Shown here one piece after another: positions 51,221 through 59,198 of a stretch of DNA of 64,000 bases; the stretch's first letter is position 1, and each line of letters begins with the position of its first letter. This stretch comes from UBA5796 sp040752455 (lineage in GTDB: Bacteria > Chloroflexota > Anaerolineae > Anaerolineales > Villigracilaceae). The translations under genes and the position numbers were made by a program. The DNA lies in contig JBMOMN010000008.1 in assembly GCA_049324115.1 (NCBI GenBank), positions 83,445-147,444 of the forward strand, given 5' to 3'. The notes below the pieces were generated by a model that worked only from the letters and a program-made list of their open reading frames with translations, was not told where the DNA came from and did not search any database.

Positions 51221-51304
51221 TCACCGGGTACGCGAAGCATGGACTGGCCCAAAAAGGGTAGTCATGGACATCGCGGTAGTGGTGGTGACAAAAAGGTTGG
51301 GCAT
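51221..51304 (-). CDS. Threonine-rich leader peptide of lysC-asd
   Basis: 27 codons plus TGA on the minus strand. Residues 7-16 read TTTTAMSMTT, with a seventh Thr near the end, so the ribosome would stall when Thr (possibly Met) is scarce. The segment TGCTTCGCG (minus strand, 51239-51231) can pair over 9 bp, with one G-U, with CGCGGAGCA (51190-51182), the rising arm of the terminator, making an antiterminator. I could not identify a strong 1:2 partner. ATG lies 22 nt from a TATAAT (51332-51327). Confidence 0.75.
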   Translation of the reverse strand: MPNLFVTTTTAMSMTTLFGPVHASRTR

Positions 51305-51326
51305 TTTGGCTCTAAAAATTTCGCCG

Positions 51327-51332
51327 ATTATA
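51327..51332 (-). promoter_or_regulatory. -10 box of the lysC leader
   Basis: TATAAT on the minus strand, 22 nt before the leader ATG. I see no good -35 at the right distance. Confidence 0.55.
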
Positions 51333-51391
51333 CACCATTAACCGGACTCTAAAGTCTCTGACTTCGGAGGATCTTTTGGGGTTACCCCGAT

Positions 51392-53599
51392 TCAGTGGAC
51401 AGGGAGGGGCTTGGGGAGGTCAAAGCGATCCGCGTTCATCACTTTGTTCCAGGCTGACACGAAGTCGTACACAAATTTCGCTTGCGCGTCATCCTGAGCA
51501 TAGACTTCAGCCAGCGCCCGGAGTTGCGAGTTCGAACCGAAGATCAGGTCGACACGGGTACCGGTCCACTTGAGTTCGCCCGTAGCGCGGTCACGACCTT
51601 CGAACACATCTTTATCTTCTGATATTGGCTTCCATTCGGTGCGCATGTCGAGCAGATTCACGAAGAAGTCGTTGGTAAGCATCCCTGGCTGCTTGGTGAA
51701 AACGCCGTATTTGGTTCCTCCGAAGTTGGCATTCAAGACGCGCATACCGCCAATGAGAACCGCCATCTCAGGCGCGGTCAGGGTGAGCAGTTGCGCCTTG
51801 TCGACCAGCAGTTCTTCGGATGTAACGGAGTATTTGGCTTTCTGGTAGTTACGGAAGCCGTCTGCAACCGGTTCGAGAACGGCGAAAGCCGCCACGTCAG
51901 TTTGCTCCTGCAAAGCATCCGTGCGACCGGGAGCGAAGGGGACGGTCACATCGTGACCGGCATTTTTCGCTGCTTGTTCGATACCCGCGCATCCGCCCAG
52001 AACGATCAGGTCAGCGAGTGAAACCTTTTTATTGCCGGATTGGGCATTATTGAATGCCTTCTGGATACCCTCGAGGGTTTTGAGAACCCTCGCCAGTTGC
52101 TCCGGTTGGTTGACTTCCCAATCCTTTTGCGGCGCGAGGCGGATGCGCGCCCCATTAGCCCCGCCGCGCTTGTCGGAGCCCCGGAAGGTCGACGCTGACG
52201 CCCAGGCAGTCAAGACCAGTTCCGAGATCGAGAGACCCGAGGCGAGGATTCCGGCCTTTAGATCAGCGATGTCTTTCTTATCAATCAGTTCATGATCGAT
52301 AGCGGGGACGGGGTCTTGCCAGATCAATTCCTCTGCCGGTACTTCCGGGCCGAGATAGCGGGCGCGCGGCCCCATGTCGCGATGGGTCAGCTTGAACCAG
52401 GCGCGGGCGAAGGCGTCCGCAAATTCTTCGGGGTTTTCAAGATAGCGCCGCGCGATTTTTTCATAGATGGGATCAAACTTGAGCGAAAGGTCGGCAGTCG
52501 TCATCATGGGGCGATGTTTCTTGGTTGGATCGAACGCATCAACCACCATGTCCTCCTCATCGACATCTTTTGCAAGCCATATATAGGCTCCTGCAGGACT
52601 TTTTAGCAGTTCCCACTCATATTTGAACATAACTTTCAGGTAGCCCATATCCCATTGGGTTGGGTTCGGCTTCCAGGCGCCCTCAATGCCGCTGCCAATC
52701 GTATCACCAGCCTTGCCGCTGCCGAATCTGCTCTTCCAGCCGAGGCCCATCTCTTCGATGGGAGCCGCTTCCGGCTCAGGGCCGACCAGCGCCGGATCAC
52801 CAGCGCCGTGAGCTTTACCAAAGGTGTGTCCACCTGCAATCAACGCAACAGTTTCTTCGTCATTCATGGCCATGCGGGCAAAGGTTTCTCGAACATCGCG
52901 GCCGGAAGCTGCCGGGACAGGTTCTCCATTAGGGCCTTCCGGGTTCACGTAAATGAGACCCATCTGCGCAGCAGCGAGCGGGTTTTCGAGATCCCGATCA
53001 CCGGAGTAGCGTTTGTCGCCAAGCCACTCGCTCTCGGAGCCCCAGTAGATGTCTGCTTCCGGTTCCCAGATATCCTCACGTCCGCCTGCAAAACCGAAGG
53101 TCTTGAATCCCATCGATTCCAGAGCGCAGTTCCCGGCCAGGATCATCAGGTCGGCCCAGGAAATCTTGTTGCCGTACTTCTTCTTGATCGGCCAAAGCAG
53201 CCGGCGCGCCTTGTCGAGATTGATGTTGTCCGGCCAACTGTTGAGCGGCGCAAAGCGCTGACTGCCGGATCCGGCGCCGCCGCGTCCGTCACCGGTGCGG
53301 TAAGTGCCTGCACTATGCCACGCCATGCGGATGAAAAGCCCTCCGTAATGACCATAATCGGCAGGCCACCAATCCTGCGAGTCGGTCATCAGCGTATAGA
53401 GGTCCTGCTTCACGGCATCCAGGTCGAGTTTCTTGAATTCATCAGCGTAGTTGAACACATCTCCCATCGGGTTGCTCTTGGAAGAGTGCTGATGAAGAAT
53501 ATCGAGATTTAATTGGTTGGGCCACCAATCCCGGTTCGATGCGCCCCCGCCGCCTGCGGTAGGGTTATGGTGGACAGGGCCTTTGCCATTTTCACTCAT
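51392..53599 (-). CDS. katG: Catalase-peroxidase KatG
   Basis: 735 residues. The heme distal motif FIRMAWHSAGTYR with the Trp of the Met-Tyr-Trp adduct, IYVNPEGPNG with the adduct Tyr, GGHTFGKAHG and the C-terminal duplicated domain are present over a standard full length. It removes hydrogen peroxide. It is divergent from oxyR across a 195-nt spacer holding an OxyR-type site, so induction by peroxide is likely. Confidence 0.97.
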   Translation of the reverse strand: MSENGKGPVHHNPTAGGGGASNRDWWPNQLNLDILHQHSSKSNPMGDVFNYADEFKKLDLDAVKQDLYTLMTDSQDWWPADYGHYGGLFIRMAWHSAGTYRTGDGRGGAGSGSQRFAPLNSWPDNINLDKARRLLWPIKKKYGNKISWADLMILAGNCALESMGFKTFGFAGGREDIWEPEADIYWGSESEWLGDKRYSGDRDLENPLAAAQMGLIYVNPEGPNGEPVPAASGRDVRETFARMAMNDEETVALIAGGHTFGKAHGAGDPALVGPEPEAAPIEEMGLGWKSRFGSGKAGDTIGSGIEGAWKPNPTQWDMGYLKVMFKYEWELLKSPAGAYIWLAKDVDEEDMVVDAFDPTKKHRPMMTTADLSLKFDPIYEKIARRYLENPEEFADAFARAWFKLTHRDMGPRARYLGPEVPAEELIWQDPVPAIDHELIDKKDIADLKAGILASGLSISELVLTAWASASTFRGSDKRGGANGARIRLAPQKDWEVNQPEQLARVLKTLEGIQKAFNNAQSGNKKVSLADLIVLGGCAGIEQAAKNAGHDVTVPFAPGRTDALQEQTDVAAFAVLEPVADGFRNYQKAKYSVTSEELLVDKAQLLTLTAPEMAVLIGGMRVLNANFGGTKYGVFTKQPGMLTNDFFVNLLDMRTEWKPISEDKDVFEGRDRATGELKWTGTRVDLIFGSNSQLRALAEVYAQDDAQAKFVYDFVSAWNKVMNADRFDLPKPLPVH

Positions 53600-53742
53600 A
53601 GGTTTGCATCCTTTCGTTATCTGAAACTATGAACAATACGGTTACGAGGGTCGAGTTTGATTTTTGGGAAACTCGCTGTTGTGCTCAATTTCCTGAAATA
53701 TCCCAGCAAATCAATTGTATGAAATAATAATATAGTTGTAAA

Positions 53743-53779
53743 ATATCAATTGCCTATATTTTTTATAGTTTTTTCCTAT
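53743..53779 (+). promoter_or_regulatory. OxyR-type binding site between katG and oxyR
   Basis: ATAT-N7-CTAT-N7-ATAG-N7-CTAT, with tetranucleotides at 53743, 53754, 53765 and 53776. It matches 15 of 16 defined bases of the E. coli OxyR consensus ATAG-N7-CTAT-N7-ATAG-N7-CTAT with exact spacing, and ends 15 nt before the oxyR ATG. Confidence 0.8.
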
Positions 53780-53794
53780 ACAACAAGAACAGAA

Positions 53795-54694
53795 ATGGAA
53801 ATTCACCAACTGACCTACTTTGTAGCCGTGGCCGAAACCGGCAGTTTCACCAGGGCAGCCGAACGCTGTAACGTGGCGCAGCCCTCCCTCAGCCAGCAGA
53901 TCATGAAACTGGAACAGGAATTGGGCGAGTCGCTGTTCGACCGATTGCGCCGCCGGGTAGTGCTGACCAATGCCGGACGCATGCTCTTGCCACGTGCCAA
54001 CTCGATCCTGTCCGAGTTGCAGGATATCAAACAGGGTCTGAACACCGACCTGGAAAATGGTCGCGGGGTACTGACAGTCGGATTCATCCCGACCATTGCT
54101 CCCTTCGTCTTGCCGCGTGTCATCAAACGTTTCAGTGATGAGTTCCCTGCTACCATCCTATCTGTGTACGAAGACCTGACCGAAGTCTTGATCCATGACA
54201 TCATCGACGGCAAGTTGGACGTTGGCATTACCAGCCTGCCAATCCACAACAAGCTGATCCACACCCAGGAACTGCTCGTGGAGCCGCTGATGGTGGCATC
54301 ATCGCATGGGCATGACCTCGTTAACCGCGCCTCGCTGCATGTCAAAGAACTGGATGATTTCCCTTTCATCGCGCTCAGTGAAGTACATTGCCTGGGCGAG
54401 CAGGTGCAGTCTTTTTGCTACCAGCAAGACCTGGACCTGAAAATTGTTTGCCACACCGCCCAGCTTTCCACAGTACAAAACTGCGTCTCGCTTGGGCTGG
54501 GCGTTTCCCTCGTCCCGCAGGCTTTGGCGCTCAGTGATACATCCGGGCAGGTATCCTACCGGGCTTTGAGCGATGCCGCTCCGCAGCGCAAAATTGCCGC
54601 ATCCACGCATATTGAGCGGACGCAATCTTTCCTGGCAAAAAAATTTATCGAGATCGTGGGCCAGGAGTACCCGTCTGTAGTTCAAATCGGTTGA
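53795..54694 (+). CDS. oxyR: LysR-family peroxide regulator OxyR
   Basis: 299 residues from ATG 53795, giving the standard LysR N-terminus MEIHQLTYFVAVAETGSFTR. HTH residues 1-60, effector domain 90-295. The redox cysteines are in HCLGEQVQSFC, with the same nine-residue step as Cys199-Cys208 of E. coli OxyR, so it is a genuine peroxide sensor. It is divergent from katG. Its stop codon overlaps the -35 box of the following lysX leader promoter. Confidence 0.95.
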   Translation: MEIHQLTYFVAVAETGSFTRAAERCNVAQPSLSQQIMKLEQELGESLFDRLRRRVVLTNAGRMLLPRANSILSELQDIKQGLNTDLENGRGVLTVGFIPTIAPFVLPRVIKRFSDEFPATILSVYEDLTEVLIHDIIDGKLDVGITSLPIHNKLIHTQELLVEPLMVASSHGHDLVNRASLHVKELDDFPFIALSEVHCLGEQVQSFCYQQDLDLKIVCHTAQLSTVQNCVSLGLGVSLVPQALALSDTSGQVSYRALSDAAPQRKIAASTHIERTQSFLAKKFIEIVGQEYPSVVQIG

Positions 54695-54718
54695 CACATT
54701 TCAACCGGGTGGTAAAAT
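54691..54718 (+). promoter_or_regulatory. Promoter of the lysX leader
   Basis: TTGACA (54691-54696), 16 nt, TAAAAT (54713-54718), then 10 nt to the leader ATG. Confidence 0.8.
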
Positions 54719-54728
54719 AGCCCCCACC

Positions 54729-54833
54729 ATGGAACAGCCTGCTCAAACTTTTATCTTTGAAACCAAGTCCAAGCGCCAGCCCGCGTCCGGTATCGGATGC
54801 GCGGGTATTGGGTGCTCGAACAGGATCCCATAG
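54729..54833 (+). CDS. Leader peptide of lysX (Lys control codons)
   Basis: 34 codons plus TAG. Residues 11-17 are ETKSKRQ, with two AAG Lys codons at 54765 and 54771. The RNA design supports attenuation. A 1:2 hairpin is CCCGCG-T-CCG-GTAT-CGG-ATG-CGCGGG (54780-54805), starting 7 nt after the second Lys codon. An antiterminator pairs GCGC-GGGT-ATTGGG (54799-54812) with CCCAATGCGC (54858-54867). The terminator uses the same segment. Lys codons are few compared with classical leaders, so the amino acid specificity is less certain than the RNA switch. Confidence 0.65.
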   Translation: MEQPAQTFIFETKSKRQPASGIGCAGIGCSNRIP

Positions 54834-54860
54834 AAGCGGTTTGTTTTCGCCCTGTCACCC

Positions 54861-54900
54861 AATGCGCTCTCCGATGCCGGAGGGCGCATTTTTATTTTTT
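54861..54900 (+). terminator. Attenuator terminator of lysX
   Basis: AATGCGCTCTCC GATGCC GGAGGGCGCATT (one mismatch) followed by TTTATTTTTT, ending 16 nt before the lysX ATG. Confidence 0.88.
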
Positions 54901-54916
54901 GCCATAGGAGGCTGAT

Positions 54917-55816
54917 ATGACCCGGATCGGATTTTTGTACTCCCGCCTGCGGGTGGAGGAGAAACTGCTGCTCGAAGAACTCGAGCGCCGCCCGGACGTG
55001 GAAGTGGTCCGCATCAACGACGGCGAGCGCTACTTCGATATTTCCCAACTCCCCGCCGAAGTGGATGCGGTCTTCGAGCGTTCGATCTCCTACTCGCGCG
55101 GACTCTACGTCTCGCGCATCTTCGAGGCCCACGGCGTCCCGGTGGTGAACCCGTCGGCGGTGGCCGAGCGCTGCGGGGACAAGTACGTCACCAGCCAGAT
55201 ATTGGTGCGCGAGCGCATCCCGACCCCGCGGGTGCTGATGGCCTTCGACGAGGAGTCGGCGCTGGCAGCGGTGGAGGCGATCGGCTACCCGTGCGTGCTC
55301 AAACCCGTGGTCGGTTCGTGGGGACGGCTGCTGGCCCGGGTCGACAACCGCGAGATGGCCGAAGCGGTGATCGAGCACAAGGCTTCGCTGGGTGCGCATC
55401 ACCAGGTCTTCTACGTCCAGGAATACGTGGACAAACCGGGCCGCGACATCCGGGCCTTCGTGGTCGGCGACGAACCCATTGCCGCCATCTATCGCTCCTC
55501 GGAAAACTGGATCACCAACACGGCTCGCGGCGGCGTGGCGACCAACTGTCCGCTGACGCCCGAGCTGAGCGACCTCTGTCAGCGCACGGCGCGGGCGATG
55601 GGCGGCGGATTGCTGGCGATTGATCTCTTCGAAACGGTGGACGGGCTGACGGTCAACGAGGTCAACCACACGATGGAGTTCCGCAACAGCATCGCTGCCA
55701 CCGGCGTGAACATCCCGGCCCGGATGGTGGATCACGTCGTCGAAACGGCGAAAAGAGCAACGAGCTTTTTTAACGCGAATAACGCGAATTTAGCAAATTG
55801 CGCCAATGTTTTTTGA
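54917..55816 (+). CDS. lysX: LysW-dependent ligase LysX (probable alpha-aminoadipate-LysW ligase)
   Basis: 299 residues from ATG 54917, preceded by ATAGGAGGCTGAT. ATP-grasp enzyme: GFLYSRLRVEEKLL, LKPVVGSWGRLLARV, VQEYVDKPGRDIRAFVVGD, TNTARGGVATNCPLT and VNEVNHTMEFRNS. It joins the carboxyl of LysW to the amino group of its substrate. Motifs NCPLT and MEFRNSIAATGVNIP resemble Thermus LysX as I recall it, and the Lys codons of its leader support the lysine pathway. A second paralogue lies at 59199. The last about 18 residues (NANNANLANCANVF) come from a CGCGAAT repeat. Confidence 0.88.
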   Translation: MTRIGFLYSRLRVEEKLLLEELERRPDVEVVRINDGERYFDISQLPAEVDAVFERSISYSRGLYVSRIFEAHGVPVVNPSAVAERCGDKYVTSQILVRERIPTPRVLMAFDEESALAAVEAIGYPCVLKPVVGSWGRLLARVDNREMAEAVIEHKASLGAHHQVFYVQEYVDKPGRDIRAFVVGDEPIAAIYRSSENWITNTARGGVATNCPLTPELSDLCQRTARAMGGGLLAIDLFETVDGLTVNEVNHTMEFRNSIAATGVNIPARMVDHVVETAKRATSFFNANNANLANCANVF

Positions 55817-55858
55817 AAATATTCGCGTCATTCGCTCGATCAGCGAAATTCGCGTTGA
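55770..55858. repeat. Palindrome of AACGCGAAT words at the lysX 3' end
   Basis: TAACGCGAATAACGCGAATTT (9-nt period) faces ATTCGCGTCATTCGC and GAAATTCGCGTTGAGG. It contains the lysX stop codon. Confidence 0.8.
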
Positions 55859-55929
55859 GGCTTTTCCGATGCAAACATAAAAATTGTCTAACAATTATGC
55901 CAGCGGACGAGATTTCGAGGATTTTGCCA

Positions 55930-55957
55930 TTGACATATCTCCTCCAGGTGGTAGAAT
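55930..55957 (+). promoter_or_regulatory. Promoter of the arginine operon leader
   Basis: TTGACA (55930-55935), 16 nt, TAGAAT (55952-55957), then 10 nt to the leader ATG; the stretch TAGAATAGCGCCCAATATG is identical to the aromatic operon leader. Confidence 0.85.
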
Positions 55958-55967
55958 AGCGCCCAAT

Positions 55968-56051
55968 ATGCAACACACATTTGCACTGCCTCGCTCCCGT
56001 CGTCCGCTGCCGACTTCTCACCGAGAAGGCCGGGAGCTTTGCTTTGGATGA
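55968..56051 (+). CDS. Arginine-rich leader peptide of the argG operon
   Basis: 27 codons plus TGA. Residues 8-13 read PRSRRP, with further Arg codons later (five in all). The RNA shows a full attenuation set: 1:2 hairpin CTTCTC-ACC-GAGAAG (56014-56028), antiterminator GAGAAGG (56023-56029) with CCTTCTC (56103-56109), and the terminator at 56098-56128. A ribosome stalled at the CGT CGT pair (55998-56003) would cover segment 1 and free segment 2. This links the downstream LysW genes to arginine. Confidence 0.8.
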   Translation: MQHTFALPRSRRPLPTSHREGRELCFG

Positions 56052-56097
56052 TGGACTGAACGACACGATGCCCTGACACCCCCAGTAATTCCAAGCG

Positions 56098-56128
56098 GCC
56101 CTCCTTCTCGGAGGGCTGTTTTTATTTC
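56098..56128 (+). terminator. Attenuator terminator of the argG operon
   Basis: GCCCTCC TTCTC GGAGGGC followed by TGTTTTTATTTC, between the Arg leader ORF and argG. Confidence 0.88.
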
Positions 56129-56131
56129 TTT

Positions 56132-56214
56132 CGCCCTCACCTTATCCCTCTCCCGAAGGGAGAGGGGACTCCTTCCCCCTATTGGGGGAAGGGCAGAGGA
56201 TGAGGGAAACTACA
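56132..56214. repeat. Family A palindromes before argG
   Basis: CGCCCTCACCTTATCCCTCTCCC-GAA-GGGAGAGGG and a second hairpin TTCCCCCTATTGGGGGAA followed by GGGCAGAGGATGAGGG. Confidence 0.8.
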
Positions 56215-56223
56215 AGGAGTAAC

Positions 56224-57489
56224 ATGAACCCTAAACCGCAAGTCAAGAAAGTCGTCCTGGCCTACTCCGGCGGGCTGGACACGTCGGTGATCGTGCCGTG
56301 GCTGAAGGAAAACTACGGCTGCGAGGTGGTCTGCTTCTGCGCCGACGTGGGCCAGGGCGACGAAGACCTGTCCAGGCTGGAGGGCAAGGCCCTCGCCAGC
56401 GGGGCGAGCAAATTCGTCGTCCACGACATGAAGGAAGAGTTCGCGGCCGATTACCTTTTCCCGCTGCTGCGGGCCGGGGCGGTGTACGAGCGCAAGTACC
56501 TGCTCGGCACATCCGTCGCCCGCCCGCTGATCGCCAAGCATCTGGTGGACGTGGCTCACGAAACCGGCGCGGACGCGGTAGCCCACGGCGCGACCGGCAA
56601 GGGCAACGACCAGGTGCGTTTCGAACTGACGGTCATGGCCCTCGACCCCCGCCTGCAGGTCATCGCTCCCTGGCGCGAGTGGGACATCCGCTCCCGCGAG
56701 GACGCCATCGCCTACGCCGCCAAACACAACGTCCCGGTGACGGCGACGGTCAAATCCATTTACAGCCGCGACTCGAACCTGTGGCACCTGTCGCACGAGG
56801 GCGGGCTGCTCGAAAATCCCTGGAACGAACCGGAGGAGCCGATGTACCAGATCTCGGCCTCCCCCGAAAACGCCCCGGACCAGCCCGCCTACGTCGAGAT
56901 CGAGTTCGAGAGCGGCACGCCGGTGGCGGTCAACGGCGAGAAGATGTCCCCGGCGGGGATCGTCACCTGGCTCAACAAGCTCGGCGGCGCGCACGGCATC
57001 GGCCGCGCCGATCTGGTCGAGAACCGCCTGGTCGGGATGAAGTCGCACGGCGTGTACGAGACTCCCGGCGGGACGATCCTGCTGGCGGCCCACAACGAAC
57101 TCGAAGAACTGGTGCTCGACCGTGAAACGCTGCACTTCAAGGAGATCGTCGCCCTGAAATACGCCGAGTTGACTTACAACGGCTTGTGGTTCACCCCGCT
57201 GCGCGAGGCCCTCGACGCCTTCGTGGACAGCACCCAGGGTCCGGTCACAGGCTCGGTGCGGCTCAAACTGTTCAAGGGAAACATAATCTCAGCCGGCAAG
57301 AAGAGCAAACTCAGCCTGTACCGCGAAGATTTCGCCACCTTCGGCATGGATGACGTTTACGACCAGTCCGACGCGGAGGGCTTCATCCACCTGTACGGTC
57401 TGTCGCTCAAGGTGCGGGCGCTCAACAACCTGCCGATCGCCGGCATGAACCTGCCCAAGCCGGATTATTCGAGATTTAAGAGAGATTAG
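56224..57489 (+). CDS. argG: Argininosuccinate synthase
   Basis: 421 residues from ATG 56224, preceded by AAGGAGTAAC. The PP-loop VVLAYSGGLDTSVIVPWL, ATGKGNDQVRFE, DSNLWHLSHEGG and DLVENRLVGMKS match the family. It condenses citrulline with aspartate. It is the first enzyme of the arginine operon behind the Arg-codon leader, followed by argH after 60 nt. Confidence 0.97.
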   Translation: MNPKPQVKKVVLAYSGGLDTSVIVPWLKENYGCEVVCFCADVGQGDEDLSRLEGKALASGASKFVVHDMKEEFAADYLFPLLRAGAVYERKYLLGTSVARPLIAKHLVDVAHETGADAVAHGATGKGNDQVRFELTVMALDPRLQVIAPWREWDIRSREDAIAYAAKHNVPVTATVKSIYSRDSNLWHLSHEGGLLENPWNEPEEPMYQISASPENAPDQPAYVEIEFESGTPVAVNGEKMSPAGIVTWLNKLGGAHGIGRADLVENRLVGMKSHGVYETPGGTILLAAHNELEELVLDRETLHFKEIVALKYAELTYNGLWFTPLREALDAFVDSTQGPVTGSVRLKLFKGNIISAGKKSKLSLYREDFATFGMDDVYDQSDAEGFIHLYGLSLKVRALNNLPIAGMNLPKPDYSRFKRD

Positions 57490-57548
57490 AGAACAGAGAT
57501 TAGAGAGTGGTGCGTAGTGACTATTCGACTATCAGACCAGGAGACTAA
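57485..57548. repeat. Heptad repeat between argG and argH
   Basis: TAGAGAA CAGAGAT TAGAGAG TGGTGCG TAGTGAC at 7-nt spacing, then GACTATCAGACCAGGAG leading to the ATG. Confidence 0.7.
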
Positions 57549-58946
57549 ATGACTACCCTCTGGGGCGGACGCTTTTCAACCAAACTAGACGACGCAGCCT
57601 TCCTGCTCAACGCCTCCCTGCCGTTCGACAAACGCCTGGCGATCCAGGACGTGAGAGGATCCCTGGCCTGGGCGGAGGCCATCCACGACGCGGGCGTGCT
57701 CTCCGACACGGAACACGCCAAACTCGCGAGCGGACTCTCCATGATCGCCGAAGAATTCGCCAATGCCACCTTCACCTACCAGGAAGCGGATGAAGACATC
57801 CATACCGCGGTCGAGCGGCGGCTGGGCGAATTGATCGGTCCGCTGGCGGGCAAACTGCACACCGGGCGCAGCCGCAACGACCAGGTGGCCACCGATTTCC
57901 GCCTGTGGATGCTGGATACCCTGCCCGAACTGGATTCAGCGATCAGCATTCTGCAATCCGCCCTGGTCGCGCTGGCCGAAAAACACCTGTCCACGCTGAT
58001 GCCGGGCTACACCCACCTGCAACGCGCCCAACCCGTCACGCTGGCTCACTGGCTGTTGGGTCATTTCTGGGCCTTGCAGCGCGACCGCGAGCGGGTAACG
58101 GATTTAAGAGATCGAGTGGCGATCCTGCCGTTGGGCTGCGGCGCGCTGGCCGGGACGGCTTTCCCGGTTGACCGGGACGCTTTGGCGGAAGCTCTCGGCT
58201 TCGACGCTCCCGCCCCCAACAGCCTGGACGCCGTCTCGGACCGGGATTTCGCGGCCGAGTACCTGTTCTGCGCCGCGCTGACCGGCGTCCACCTGAGCCG
58301 GCTGGCCGAAGCCGTGATCCTGTTCACCACGGCCGAGTTCGGCTTTTTCGAACTCTCGGACGCCTTCTCGACCGGCTCGAGCCTGATGCCGCAGAAGAAG
58401 AACCCCGACCTGTTCGAGCTGACGCGCGGCAAAGCCGGGACGTTGATCGGCCTGCTGGCCGGGATGCTCGCCACGCTCAAGGGGCTGCCGTCCACGTATG
58501 ACAAGGATTTGCAGGAGGACAAGGTCCCCGTCTTCCAGGCGACGGATGCGCTGCTGGCGGTCCTGCCGGTGCTGGCGGGCGCGCTGGCGACGATGACCGT
58601 CCACGAGGGGCGGATGCGGGCCGCGATTGACCCGTCCATGCTGGCGACCGATTTAGCGGACTACCTCGTCCGCAAGGGGATGCCGTTCCGCGAGGCGCAC
58701 GGGGTGGCGGGTAAAGCCGTCAGACTGGCGGCGGAGAAAGGCCTCAGCCTGGACCAACTTTCGCTAAACGAGTGGCAGGCCCTGGGTCCGTTCGAAGCGG
58801 ATGTGAAGGATGTCTTCGACCCGGTGAAGTCGGTCGAGCGGAGAAATGCCGTCGGGGGCACCAGTCCCCAATCTGTTAAAAATCAAATCAAACAAGCCAA
58901 ATCAACCCTCACCCTGACCCTCTCCCTCGGGGAGAGGGGATTATAA
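57549..58946 (+). CDS. argH: Argininosuccinate lyase
   Basis: 465 residues from ATG 57549, preceded by CAGGAGACTAA. LWGGRFSTKLDD, GKLHTGRSRNDQVATDFRLW, MPGYTHLQRAQP, LPLGCGALAGTAF and the fumarase-superfamily signature GSSLMPQKKNPD identify it. It releases arginine and fumarate. The C-terminal STLTLTLSLGERGL is encoded by a family A palindrome that also carries the stop codon. Confidence 0.97.
   Translation: MTTLWGGRFSTKLDDAAFLLNASLPFDKRLAIQDVRGSLAWAEAIHDAGVLSDTEHAKLASGLSMIAEEFANATFTYQEADEDIHTAVERRLGELIGPLAGKLHTGRSRNDQVATDFRLWMLDTLPELDSAISILQSALVALAEKHLSTLMPGYTHLQRAQPVTLAHWLLGHFWALQRDRERVTDLRDRVAILPLGCGALAGTAFPVDRDALAEALGFDAPAPNSLDAVSDRDFAAEYLFCAALTGVHLSRLAEAVILFTTAEFGFFELSDAFSTGSSLMPQKKNPDLFELTRGKAGTLIGLLAGMLATLKGLPSTYDKDLQEDKVPVFQATDALLAVLPVLAGALATMTVHEGRMRAAIDPSMLATDLADYLVRKGMPFREAHGVAGKAVRLAAEKGLSLDQLSLNEWQALGPFEADVKDVFDPVKSVERRNAVGGTSPQSVKNQIKQAKSTLTLTLSLGERGL
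58905..58946. repeat. Family A palindrome forming the argH 3' end
   Basis: CCCTCACCCTGACCCTCTCCC-TC-GGGGAGAGGGGATTA, read through by argH. Confidence 0.85.
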
Positions 58947-58957
58947 GGAGAAAAACC

Positions 58958-59128
58958 ATGACTATCGTATCTTGTCCCGAATGTGCTGCCGAGATCGCGC
59001 TGGAAGAAGGCGTGGAGGTGAACGAGATCATCGTCTGCCCCGATTGCGGCGTGGACCTGGAAGTGACCTCGCTCGACCCGGCTACGGTCGAGTTGGCGCC
59101 GATGGAAGAGGAAGATTGGGGAGAGTAG
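58958..59128 (+). CDS. lysW: Amino-group carrier protein LysW
   Basis: 56 residues from ATG 58958, preceded by AAGGAGAAAAACC. Two zinc knuckles, CPECAAEI and CPDCGVDLE, and the acidic C-terminus ending in EDWGE, whose terminal Glu is the attachment point in this family. LysW carries amino-adipate or glutamate through the LysX/ArgX, ArgB/LysZ, ArgC/LysY and ArgD/LysJ steps. It is the only LysW in the window, while there are two LysX-type ligases. Confidence 0.96.
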   Translation: MTIVSCPECAAEIALEEGVEVNEIIVCPDCGVDLEVTSLDPATVELAPMEEEDWGE

Positions 59129-59198
59129 TGTAGCGTGGTGCGTAACGGAACACGCTCTACGCTACAGCGCGCGCAACAACCTGTGTGAAGGGAAAACC

